From contig DAOVKH010000104.1 in the NCBI GenBank assembly GCA_030631875.1, positions 1 through 6,420 on the forward strand: a DNA stretch of 6,420 bases, given 5' to 3'. Numbering within the stretch: position 1 is the first letter of the stretch; each line of letters begins with the position of its first letter. This document shows, one piece after another, positions 1 through 5,825 of the stretch. Position numbers and translations under genes: made by a program. Under the pieces are notes generated by a model, which had not been told where the DNA came from, ran no database searches, and worked only from the letters and a program-made list of their open reading frames with translations. Source of the DNA: Deltaproteobacteria bacterium (GTDB lineage: Bacteria > Desulfobacterota > GWC2-55-46 > DRQE01).

Positions 1-717
1 AAGGAGGCCTCGGATATGGTCCTTACCGACGACAACTTCGCAAGCATATTCTCGGCGGTCGAGGAAGGACGTGTCGTCTACGGGAACATCCGTAAGGTAA
101 CACTCTTCCTTATATCATCGGGCTTCGGTGAATTGCTGGCAATACTCGCGACGATACTAATGGGATTGCCGCTACCCTACATCCCGGCTCAGATTCTATG
201 GTTAAACCTCGTAACAAACGGCCTACAAGATATCGCCCTCGCCTTTGAACCGGCAGAGAAGAAGACACTCAAAGATCCTCCGACTAACCCCAAGGAAGGC
301 ATACTCTCAAAGCTTATGGTTCAGAGAACGCTACTTATGGGTGCAATAATGGCCTTAGGGACGCTATATATATTCATAACGGCGATCAACGACGGGGTCT
401 CGCTCGATAGGGCACGCACGGCGGCTCTTACGACGATGGTCTTCTTCCAATTCTATCAGGCGCTTAATTGCCGCTCGGAGACGCAGTCCATATTCACGAT
501 GAGCCCGATGAGCAACCCGTATCTATTCTACGCCATGATAGCGGCCTTCTTCGCGCAGATGGCAGTACTCTACCTGCCGGCCCTGCAGTGGGTCTTTAGA
601 ACCGTACCTCTTACGATGAATGAATGGCTGGAGATTGGAGTCGTCACCTCGACGATAGTAATAATCGTTGAGATAGACAAGTGGATTAGAAGAAAGCGGT
701 TGGCTCGAAGGGCTTAA
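1..717 (+). CDS. P2-type cation-transporting ATPase, C-terminal part (5' truncated by window)
   Basis: The reading frame is open from base 1 and ends in TAA at 715-717; the true start lies upstream, and the ATG at 16 is internal. The first residues (KEASDMVLTDDNFASI) are the P-domain/hinge segment that follows the GDGxNDxPAL motif in P2 (SERCA/PMCA-like) ATPases, which pump cations across the cytoplasmic membrane using ATP. The rest is the M5-M10 membrane domain: M5 near 103-165, M6 near 181-240, then four more hydrophobic segments to about 680, and a basic tail (RRKRLARRA). M5 carries LISSGFGEL and M6 carries LNLVTNGLQD. Against SERCA (LISSNxGE and VNLVTDGL) the glutamate, first asparagine and threonine are kept, but Asn is replaced by Gly and Asp by Asn, so Ca2+ specificity should not be assumed. 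Family is secure; the ion is unknown. It converges with nadA, the two stop codons overlapping. Confidence 0.93.
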   Translation, partial: KEASDMVLTDDNFASIFSAVEEGRVVYGNIRKVTLFLISSGFGELLAILATILMGLPLPYIPAQILWLNLVTNGLQDIALAFEPAEKKTLKDPPTNPKEGILSKLMVQRTLLMGAIMALGTLYIFITAINDGVSLDRARTAALTTMVFFQFYQALNCRSETQSIFTMSPMSNPYLFYAMIAAFFAQMAVLYLPALQWVFRTVPLTMNEWLEIGVVTSTIVIIVEIDKWIRRKRLARRA

Positions 718-735
718 TCCCTCGGCACGGCCAAC
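699..735. terminator. Possible bidirectional hairpin over the overlapping stop codons
   Basis: Outer arms GTTGGC (699-704) and GCCAAC (730-735) enclose an inner stem formed by CGAAGGG (706-712) and CCCTCG (719-724) with one bulged A and the loop CTTAAT. The structure spans the 3' ends of both the ATPase gene and nadA. There is no strong T-run on either side (only a T-rich stretch on the minus strand), so termination is a weak inference. Confidence 0.25.
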
Positions 736-1631
736 ATCTTATCGAGTGCGGCCTTTGCCTTGAGGCGTACTTCTTCAGGAACGGTAACGACGTTGGTCAT
801 CGTCCTCAAGCTTTCTGCAACGTCTTCGAGGGTTATGAGCTTCATATTAGGACATATCAGACCCTCGCTCGGACATATAAACTTCTTGGTCGGATTATCT
901 TTACGCAATTTATAGAGTATGCCCATCTCTGTGCCTACTATGAAGGTCTCTGCATCGGAAGCCTTGGCAAATGCGTACATCGCTGAGGTCGAGCACACCT
1001 CATCGGCCAAGTCTACTACCTCCGGAAGGCACTCGGGGTGGCATATGACCACAGCCCCCGGATGCTCTGCTTTTGCTTTAATGACATCCTCTGCCGTGAA
1101 GCGTTCGTGCGTCGGGCAGAACCCGTCCCACCACTCGACCTTCTTATCACTCGTTCTGGCTATATAATGAGACAAGTTTTTGTCGGGTATAAGGTAAACC
1201 TCATCGCCTTCTAAAGACGCTATAACGCTCTGAGCATTTGCCGACGTAAAGCAGATATCGCTCATGGCCTTGACCTCGGCCGTCGTATTGACGTATGCGC
1301 CTATTGGCACGCCCGGACGCTTTGCTTTTTCTTTTACAAGGTCTTCGGCCGTTATCATATCGGCCATAGGGCAACCGGCATCAAGCCTCGGCAAGATTAC
1401 CGTCTTTTCGGGCGCAAGTATAGCGGCACTCTCAGCCATAAAGTGTACGCCGCAAAATACCACGACATCGGCATCACTATCGGCGGCAATCTGGCTTAGA
1501 GCCAAGGAATCACCGGTAACGTCGGCCAACTCCTGCACCTCGTCGCGCTGGTAGTTATGTGCTATCATTATAGCGTTACGCTCTTTGAGTAAGGCGCGGA
1601 TTTCGTCTATAAGTTCTTGCTTGTCGGTCAA
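714..1631 (-). CDS. nadA: Quinolinate synthase NadA
   Basis: Condenses iminoaspartate with dihydroxyacetone phosphate to give quinolinate, the second step of de novo NAD synthesis, in the cytoplasm with a [4Fe-4S] cluster. The 305-residue length fits the short NadA form. Visible family motifs are AHNYQRDEVQELAD (24-37), TGDSLALSQ (39-47), FCGVHFMAE (59-67), DAGCPMAD (84-91), FCPTHERF (171-178), CHPEC (197-201) and ICPNMK (259-264). C87, C172 and C260 match the spacing of the three cluster ligands of the Thermotoga enzyme. The start is TTG at 1629-1631: a perfect AGGAGG (1638-1643) lies 6 nt upstream and the N-terminus fits the family. No nadB or nadC is in the window. The gene diverges from amrA and has a promoter with a consensus -10. 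Its TAA overlaps the convergent ATPase stop codon. Confidence 0.97.
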   Translation of the reverse strand: MTDKQELIDEIRALLKERNAIMIAHNYQRDEVQELADVTGDSLALSQIAADSDADVVVFCGVHFMAESAAILAPEKTVILPRLDAGCPMADMITAEDLVKEKAKRPGVPIGAYVNTTAEVKAMSDICFTSANAQSVIASLEGDEVYLIPDKNLSHYIARTSDKKVEWWDGFCPTHERFTAEDVIKAKAEHPGAVVICHPECLPEVVDLADEVCSTSAMYAFAKASDAETFIVGTEMGILYKLRKDNPTKKFICPSEGLICPNMKLITLEDVAESLRTMTNVVTVPEEVRLKAKAALDKMLAVPRD

Positions 1632-1660
1632 TTGAAGCCTCCTAATTAAAGAGAGATTAT
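1632..1660 (+). promoter_or_regulatory. Possible amrA promoter
   Basis: TTGAAG (1632-1637) and GATTAT (1655-1660) are spaced by 17 bp, each matching consensus at 4 of 6 positions; transcription would start near 1667, leaving a leader of about 37 nt. The -10 lies on the same bases as the nadA -10 on the other strand. TATGAT at 1663-1668 is another -10 candidate but lacks a good -35. Confidence 0.35.
1638..1643 (-). promoter_or_regulatory. Shine-Dalgarno of nadA (decides a TTG start)
   Basis: AGGAGG on the minus strand, 6 nt before the TTG codon at 1629-1631. There is no ATG or GTG start in frame at a usable distance, so this site supports initiation at TTG. Confidence 0.85.
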
Positions 1661-1685
1661 AGTATGATAGTATCTACTAATACAA
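1656..1685 (-). promoter_or_regulatory. nadA promoter (sigma70-like)
   Basis: On the minus strand TTGTAT (1680-1685) is followed after 18 bp by a perfect TATAAT (1656-1661). The predicted start near 1649 gives a leader of about 18 nt holding the AGGAGG site. The -35 box is a partial match (3 of 6), so activation or an unusual spacer could matter. A tandem repeat fills most of the spacer. Confidence 0.6.
1659..1674. repeat. Tandem 8-bp direct repeat in the nadA promoter spacer
   Basis: ATAGTATG (1659-1666) is followed at once by ATAGTATC (1667-1674). The pair occupies the start of the nadA -10/-35 spacer and overlaps the -10. A direct-repeat operator is possible; an AT-rich coincidence is equally possible. 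Confidence 0.5.
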
Positions 1686-1703
1686 GTAAAAGAAGAGGGT
1701 CGA

Positions 1704-2258
1704 ATGATGAAGCTCACAGAGACCGATAAAAAAGAACTTCTAAAGATTGCCAGAGAGGCGATAGAGGCAGATCTTAAGGGCGTGGAGTTCAATACAGCAC
1801 CCTCTCAATTAGGAGGGGTTATTACTCAAGAAGCGCGCGGTGCCTTCGTAACGCTCCACACTATGAGCGGAGAGCTTCGGGGATGCATAGGAGTCTTCAC
1901 CTCAGAGGCTCCGCTCTTTAAGGTAGTACGCGATATGGCCGTATCTGCCGCAACAGATGACCCACGCTTTAGCCCCGTTACTATAAAAGAACTTGAGGAT
2001 GTAAGGATTGAGATCTCAGCCCTAACGCCGCTCAAAGAGATAACCGGTACAGGTGAGATAGAGATAGGCCGCCACGGCATATACATCATAAGGGGTAATA
2101 ATAGAGGTGTGCTTCTGCCGCAGGTAGCCACAGAGCACGGCTTCGACCTTACCACCTTCTTGGAAGAGACCTGCCTCAAGGCAGGTCTTCATAAAGACGC
2201 TTGGAAGGAAGAAGCTGCAAAGATATTTATATTCTCAGCGGAGGTCTTCTCAGAGTAG
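1704..2258 (+). CDS. amrA: AMMECR1-domain protein (AmmeMemoRadiSam system protein A)
   Basis: The 184 residues form one AMMECR1 domain. The hallmark LRGCIG is at 58-63, followed by DDPRFSPV (85-92), a GRHGIYI segment (122-128), GVLLPQVA (135-142) and the FLEETCLKAGL helix region (152-162). In prokaryotes the family occurs with a MEMO-like protein and a radical SAM protein in the AmmeMemoRadiSam system, whose biochemical role is not firmly settled; neither partner is in this window. Two adjacent ATG codons could start the protein (1704 and 1707). The AGAGGG at 1694-1699 is 4 nt from the first and 7 nt from the second, so the second is slightly better by spacing; the first is annotated as the longest form. 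The gene diverges from nadA and converges with the aminotransferase gene with only 7 bp between stops. Family assignment is secure; function is not. Confidence 0.92.
   Translation: MMKLTETDKKELLKIAREAIEADLKGVEFNTAPSQLGGVITQEARGAFVTLHTMSGELRGCIGVFTSEAPLFKVVRDMAVSAATDDPRFSPVTIKELEDVRIEISALTPLKEITGTGEIEIGRHGIYIIRGNNRGVLLPQVATEHGFDLTTFLEETCLKAGLHKDAWKEEAAKIFIFSAEVFSE
2167..2188. repeat. Perfect 10-bp inverted repeat near the 3' end of amrA
   Basis: AGACCTGCCT (2167-2176) and AGGCAGGTCT (2179-2188) are exact reverse complements separated by CA, giving a stem of at least 9 GC-rich pairs with the loop TCAA. It lies inside amrA about 70 bp before its stop and about 80 bp past the aminotransferase stop, so transcripts from both sides would carry it. 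No T-run follows on either strand, so it is not a canonical intrinsic terminator, though it could set RNA 3' ends by trimming. The amino acids encoded there (ETCLKAGL) are conserved in the family. Confidence 0.5.
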
Positions 2259-2265
2259 TAAGGTA

Positions 2266-3462
2266 TTAACTTAAAGCGCCCAAGGCCTTCTTTATCCTCA
2301 AGAGACCTTCCTTGATGTTATCTTCGGTGCAGGCGTAAGATAGCCTTATATGATCGTCGTCGCCAAAGGCCTTGCCCGGAACGACCGCCACATCGGCATC
2401 TTCCAATAGGTATGCCGAAAGTTCGACGGAGTTGCCTATAATCTTATCGGTAACGCTCTTACCGTAGAGCTTCGATACGTCGGCGAATACATAGAACGCC
2501 CCGCTTGGCACCATACAGCTGACACCTTCTATCCCATTCAGCCCTGCTACCATTATATCGCGCCTCTTCTTAAACTCATCGCATCTGCGCAGAATCTCGT
2601 CCTTCGTGCCCTTTATCGCCTCTACGGCGGCCCACTGACTGATGGATGTCGGGTTGGAGGTCGACTGGCTCTGCACCTTTGTCATAGCCGATATAATCTC
2701 CTTTGGCCCTGCGGCGTAGCCTATACGCCAACCGGTCATGGAGTAGGTCTTCGAGACACCGTTAAGGACGACCGTATTATCCCTTGCTACCTTTGAAAGA
2801 GAGGCTACCGATACGAATGGTACGTCGCCGTACGTAATCTCCTCGTATATATCGTCGGATATGAGCAGTACGCCTGCCTCCACTGCAGCCTCGACTATAC
2901 CGGTAAGCTCAGCGCGCGAATATACGGCTCCTGTGGGGTTAGACGGACTATTAATAATGACGGCCTTGGTCTTAGGGGTTATAGCACTCTTAAAGGCATC
3001 GACCGTCATCTTAAGCCCAGTTGATTCATCGGTATGGACGACTACCGGTATGCCTCCGGCGAGCTTCACCATCTCAGGGTAAGATACCCAGTAAGGTGTC
3101 GGAACGATGACCTCGTCGCCGGGGTTGATAATCGACTGACAGAGGTTAAAGAACGAATGCTTGCCTCCGCAAGAGATAAGTATCTCGGAGCGTTCATAGT
3201 CAAGCGCGTTGTCGGCTTTGAACTTTTCTATTATGGCATCCTTTAGCTCTACTATGCCGCTAACGGGCGTATACTTGGTATGGCCGTCCTCTATGGCCTT
3301 TATCGCCGTAGCCTTTATATTCTCAGGGGTATCGAAGTCGGGCTCTCCGGCACCAAAGCTTATTATGTCGCGCCCACTGGCGCGAAGCTCCTTTGCCTTT
3401 GCCGTTATGGCAAGGGTCACAGATTCTTCGAGATCCATTATTCTTTTTGCTATCTTAATCAT
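2266..3462 (-). CDS. aspC: Class I (subgroup Ib) pyridoxal-phosphate aspartate aminotransferase
   Basis: Transfers the amino group between aspartate and 2-oxoglutarate in the cytoplasm; some Ib enzymes also accept prephenate. The 398-residue length is typical. Motifs in order: GAGEPDFDTP (37-46), TKYTPVSGI (62-70), CGGKHSFFNL (98-107), PYWVSYPEM (123-131), SPSNPTGAVYS (172-182) with PLP-contacting N175, SDDIYEE (202-208) with D203 and Y206, SKTYSMTGWRIGYAAGP (237-253) with Schiff-base lysine K238, and HIRLSYA (371-377) with carboxylate-binding R373. K101 matches the lysine that contacts the distal carboxylate in Thermus-type Ib enzymes. At position 12, where the Thermus enzyme as I recall it has lysine, this protein has E12. 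The ATG start has GAGGTGAG at 3471-3478, 8 nt upstream. It follows coaD by 37 bp and is the last gene of the minus-strand cluster. Substrate range among Ib enzymes is inferred. Confidence 0.93.
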   Translation of the reverse strand: MIKIAKRIMDLEESVTLAITAKAKELRASGRDIISFGAGEPDFDTPENIKATAIKAIEDGHTKYTPVSGIVELKDAIIEKFKADNALDYERSEILISCGGKHSFFNLCQSIINPGDEVIVPTPYWVSYPEMVKLAGGIPVVVHTDESTGLKMTVDAFKSAITPKTKAVIINSPSNPTGAVYSRAELTGIVEAAVEAGVLLISDDIYEEITYGDVPFVSVASLSKVARDNTVVLNGVSKTYSMTGWRIGYAAGPKEIISAMTKVQSQSTSNPTSISQWAAVEAIKGTKDEILRRCDEFKKRRDIMVAGLNGIEGVSCMVPSGAFYVFADVSKLYGKSVTDKIIGNSVELSAYLLEDADVAVVPGKAFGDDDHIRLSYACTEDNIKEGLLRIKKALGALS

Positions 3463-3484
3463 AGTACCAACTCACCTCATCATT

Positions 3485-3502
3485 TAATATTAAGCAATAT
3501 TA
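3485..3502. repeat. AT-only inverted repeat between coaD and aspC
   Basis: TAATATT (3485-3491) and AATATTA (3496-3502) are perfect 7-bp arms around AAGC. The repeat covers the coaD stop codon and half of the coaD-aspC gap. A hairpin of only A-U pairs would be weak, so a protein site or chance is as likely as an RNA role. Confidence 0.35.
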
Positions 3503-3994
3503 GGTAATCTTAGCAGAAAACTTATCCTTAAGTGCCGCCTCTACGCTTGGAGTTACGAAGTGATCGACCTCTCCGCCAAGCCTTGCTATCTCTTTTATGA
3601 ACCTCGAACTCACCGACGTATAATTCTCGGCCGTCATCATGAATACCGTCTCTATGTCGGGCGCAATCTTTCTATTGGTAAGCGCCATCTGAAACTCGTA
3701 CTCAAAGTCAGACATGACGCGCAGGCCTCGAACAACTACGTAGGCATTCTTCTCCTTAACATAATTTATGAGAAGACCGTCGAAGCTCTCAACTCTTACA
3801 TTCTCCTGCCCCCCAACCTCTGCCCTTATCATCTCCACTCGTTCTTCAACACTAAAGAGCGTAGACTTTGAGCTATGCTCAACGACGGCGATTATCAGCT
3901 CGTCAAAGAGTTTGAAGCTACGCTCGATTATATCGAGGTGTCCGCGTGTTATCGGGTCGAATGTCCCCGGATATATCGCAATGTGACTTGCCAT
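3500..3994 (-). CDS. coaD: Phosphopantetheine adenylyltransferase CoaD
   Basis: Transfers AMP from ATP to 4'-phosphopantetheine to form dephospho-CoA, the penultimate step of CoA synthesis, in the cytoplasm. The 164 residues are close to the E. coli length (about 160). The nucleotidyltransferase signature is YPGTFDPITRGHLDII (8-23) with T11 and H19 in the (T/H)xGH positions. K43 (HSSKSTLFS), R89 and R92 (VVRGLRVMSDFEYE, 87-100) and the SVSSRFIKE segment (127-135) with S129/S130 correspond to the substrate- and ATP-contacting residues known in the family. The ATG lies 16 bp after the rsmD stop. Its ribosome site is weak (GAGAAAG about 12 nt upstream, overlapping the rsmD stop), which suggests translation coupled to rsmD. 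The rsmD-coaD order is common in bacteria. Confidence 0.97.
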   Translation of the reverse strand: MASHIAIYPGTFDPITRGHLDIIERSFKLFDELIIAVVEHSSKSTLFSVEERVEMIRAEVGGQENVRVESFDGLLINYVKEKNAYVVVRGLRVMSDFEYEFQMALTNRKIAPDIETVFMMTAENYTSVSSRFIKEIARLGGEVDHFVTPSVEAALKDKFSAKIT

Positions 3995-4010
3995 CTAAGT
4001 CGATTCTTTC

Positions 4011-4571
4011 TCAGGCCTCTTTACGGCTCAAGATTACTATCGCCGTATCGCCGTAGGTTTTTTCTTTTTTAATACTCATATTGCTCAACGCACTAAAGTC
4101 CACCTCGCCGACATATCTCTTGGAAAGTTCGCAGACTATGAGACCATCACTACTTAGAAGCTCTCTTCTGTGAATCTCCGTCAATATATCTTTAAGTAAC
4201 TCTGCGTCCTTATATGGCGCGTCTATGAAGATCACATCAAAGGCCGTGCCTTTAAACCCCTTCAACGCCGAGACTACATCTCTCTCTATGAGCCTCGCAG
4301 ACTCTTTACTGTCAATACCGAGAGCTGTAAGGTTCTTCTTCACAAGAGTACAGTCTCTGTCGACGAAGACTGCCTCTGCCGCCCCTCGGCTTATGGCCTC
4401 TATGCCGAGAGAGCCGGTGCCTGCAAATAGGTCCAGCACACGCTCGCCGTCAAACCGTTGGCCGAGCATATTAAATATCGCCCCCTTGACCTTATCGGAG
4501 GTAGGCCTTACGGCCGTGCCCTTAAAGGGTGTAAGCACCCTTCCCTTAAGGCTTCCGCCAACTACCCGCAC
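4011..4571 (-). CDS. rsmD: 16S rRNA (guanine(966)-N(2))-methyltransferase RsmD
   Basis: Methylates N2 of G966 in 16S rRNA using S-adenosylmethionine during small-subunit assembly. The 186-residue length and N-terminal MRVVGGSLKGR fit the family, as does RPTSDKVKGAIFNML (22-36). The SAM-binding loop is VLDLFAGTGSLGIEA (45-59) and FVDRD (69-73) supplies the acidic ribose-binding residue D71. The catalytic motif IV, usually DPPY or DPPF, reads DAPY here (117-120, GCG codon), so the first proline is replaced by alanine. YGDTAIVIL (173-181) is the typical C-terminal strand. The start is GTG (4569-4571) with GGAG 7 nt upstream (4579-4582). It follows yjbQ by 18 bp and precedes coaD by 16 bp, consistent with one transcript. 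Confidence 0.94.
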   Translation of the reverse strand: MRVVGGSLKGRVLTPFKGTAVRPTSDKVKGAIFNMLGQRFDGERVLDLFAGTGSLGIEAISRGAAEAVFVDRDCTLVKKNLTALGIDSKESARLIERDVVSALKGFKGTAFDVIFIDAPYKDAELLKDILTEIHRRELLSSDGLIVCELSKRYVGEVDFSALSNMSIKKEKTYGDTAIVILSRKEA

Positions 4572-4589
4572 CTTAAAGCTCCACGCAAA

Positions 4590-5006
4590 CTACTTACCCG
4601 TAACCTTAACGGATATGAGCCTGCTTCTTGGGCCGTCGAACTCAGAGAAGTATATGAGCTGCCACTGACCAAGTGAGATGCGCCCCTTGGTTATCGGGAG
4701 TGTCAAGCCGTTGCCGACGAATATTGCCTTAAAGTGCGCGTCGGCGTTCCTGCCATACTCGCCCTTATTGTGCAGGTAGCTATCTTTATTCGGTATCAGC
4801 TCGCTTAAGAAGTCCTGAAAATCCTTCTCTATATCCTTATCGGCGTTATTTAAGTGCAGAGCCGCCGTCGTGTGTCCGGTCGATACGAATACCGTACCTT
4901 CCTGGATTTCACTCTCACGAACTACGGCTTCGACCTTATCTGTTATTCTCACCTCTTCGAGCTTATCTGTTGTAGTAAGTCTGATGGTACTGCTGAAGAC
5001 CTTCAT
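4590..5006 (-). CDS. yjbQ: YjbQ family protein (UPF0047; secondary thiamine-phosphate synthase)
   Basis: A small single-domain protein of the YjbQ/UPF0047 family; E. coli YjbQ has been linked to a minor thiamine-phosphate synthase activity, but the physiological role is unsettled. With the chosen start it has 138 residues, usual for the family. Conserved segments are STGHTTAAL (42-50) with H45, the GRNADAHFKA stretch (85-94) with N87, D89 and H91, LGQWQ (112-116), then E122 and GPRSR (125-129). I chose ATG at 5004-5006, because GGAGG (5012-5016) is 5 nt away; the TTG just upstream (5007-5009) would leave only 2 nt and adds one residue. It sits 18 bp before rsmD. No thiamine genes are present, so the neighbourhood gives no support for a thiamine role. 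Confidence 0.9.
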   Translation of the reverse strand: MKVFSSTIRLTTTDKLEEVRITDKVEAVVRESEIQEGTVFVSTGHTTAALHLNNADKDIEKDFQDFLSELIPNKDSYLHNKGEYGRNADAHFKAIFVGNGLTLPITKGRISLGQWQLIYFSEFDGPRSRLISVKVTGK

Positions 5007-5011
5007 CAATC

Positions 5012-5016
5012 CCTCC
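5012..5016 (-). promoter_or_regulatory. Shine-Dalgarno of yjbQ (selects ATG over TTG)
   Basis: GGAGG inside a G-rich stretch on the minus strand, 5 nt from the ATG at 5004-5006 and only 2 nt from the in-frame TTG at 5007-5009. Spacing favours the ATG. Confidence 0.6.
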
Positions 5017-5045
5017 CCTTAAGCGACTTTTTCTTTGCCTTTTAT

Positions 5046-5078
5046 TTTATATACAATCTATATCTTTCATATAAAAAA
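5046..5078 (-). promoter_or_regulatory. AT-rich spacer between cobB and yjbQ, possible internal promoter
   Basis: This is the AT-rich part of the only wide gap (72 bp) in the minus-strand cluster. It starts with six T on the minus strand just after the cobB stop and contains TATAAA (5046-5051) as a -10 candidate, but no -35 box better than TTATAT. I see no GC-rich hairpin before the T-run, so a terminator for cobB is not supported. Confidence 0.3.
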
Positions 5079-5801
5079 CTACATAATGGTCGGCAGAAAC
5101 TCTCCGGCCTTTTCATTTACGACTAAATCCATCATCGAAGATAACGGTGTAGCCTCAGGATTTATCTCTACGGTAATCCCGCCACTGCCCTTGGTGAGCC
5201 TCGCGAGCGAGGCCGCAGGCTCGACTATGCCGGAAGTCCCGACTACTAATATAACCTCTGCTTGACTTGCTACCTGAAATGCCGAGGCAAATACCCCTTC
5301 AGGCAACGCCTCGCCGAACCAAACTATATCGGGCCTGAGTAACCCGCCGCATTCGCAGTATGGGAGTATCGTTACAGGCACTTCCCTATTATCAGATATA
5401 GTACCACACTCAAGGCACTTTACACGCCAGATATTACCGTGAAGCTCAAGCACATTCAGGCTTCCCGCCAGAGCGTGGAGGCCGTCTACGTTCTGCGTTA
5501 TAAGTGTGAATTCTTTCTTACTCTCTCCGGCAAATTTAGCCAACGCATAGTGCGCTGGGTTGGGCTTTATATCAAAAAGATTTCTTCGCCTAAAGTCATA
5601 GAACTCCCAGACGAGCTTTGGGTCACGCTCAAAGGCCTCCGGGGTAGCAAGCTCGGTGGCCTTATGGCCATTCCATAATCCTCCGACACCCCTGAATGTA
5701 GGCACACCGCTCTCTGCCGATACGCCGGCACCGGTCAGGCAAACTACACGACGAGCGTCCTTCAGATGCCCCTTAATATCAGAGATTAGGTCTTGCTTCA
5801 T
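5079..5801 (-). CDS. cobB: NAD-dependent protein deacylase, class III sirtuin (SIRT5/CobB-like)
   Basis: Removes acyl groups from protein lysines with consumption of NAD, releasing nicotinamide and O-acyl-ADP-ribose, in the cytoplasm. The 240 residues carry the whole Sir2 core: GAGVSAESGVPTFRG (24-38), ITQNVDGLH (101-109), ELHGN (119-123) with catalytic H121, LRPDIVWFGE (155-164), GTS (188-190) and EIN (212-214). The zinc site is C129/C132 and C149/C151; the second pair is CxC. Y68 and R71 (FYDFR) form the YxxR pair that in SIRT5 and E. coli CobB binds acidic acyl groups, so desuccinylase or demalonylase activity is predicted beside deacetylase. The ATG has only an AAGG 3 nt upstream, a poor ribosome site, and lies 24 bp after the upstream gene, so coupled translation is plausible. 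No acetyltransferase or acetyl-CoA synthetase gene is adjacent. Confidence 0.95.
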   Translation of the reverse strand: MKQDLISDIKGHLKDARRVVCLTGAGVSAESGVPTFRGVGGLWNGHKATELATPEAFERDPKLVWEFYDFRRRNLFDIKPNPAHYALAKFAGESKKEFTLITQNVDGLHALAGSLNVLELHGNIWRVKCLECGTISDNREVPVTILPYCECGGLLRPDIVWFGEALPEGVFASAFQVASQAEVILVVGTSGIVEPAASLARLTKGSGGITVEINPEATPLSSMMDLVVNEKAGEFLPTIM

Positions 5802-5825
5802 AATCCTTAAAGAAGCCGGTAAGAG

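Noticed and set aside
919..1554. Plus-strand open frames opposite nadA (919-1167, 1264-1554)
   Set aside because: They are antisense to a well-conserved gene, have low-complexity Ser/Thr/Ala-rich products and no ribosome site; they are shadows of nadA.
2861..3507. Plus-strand open frames opposite aspC
   Set aside because: They lie opposite conserved catalytic motifs of the aminotransferase, overlap each other in different frames, and match no family I know.
4525..4542. 7-bp inverted repeat AAGGGTG/CACCCTT near the start of rsmD
   Set aside because: It begins about 27 nt after the start codon, is followed by no T-run and leaves the ribosome site free; probably incidental.
5073..5078. T-run after the cobB stop as an intrinsic terminator
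   Set aside because: No stable GC-rich stem precedes the six T residues on the minus strand.
5196..5222. GC-rich inverted repeats (GCCTCG/CGAGGC and GAGCCT/AGGCTC) inside cobB
   Set aside because: They lie deep in coding sequence (EPAASLARL region), are short, compete with each other, and have no T-run; likely chance from Ala/Arg/Leu codons.
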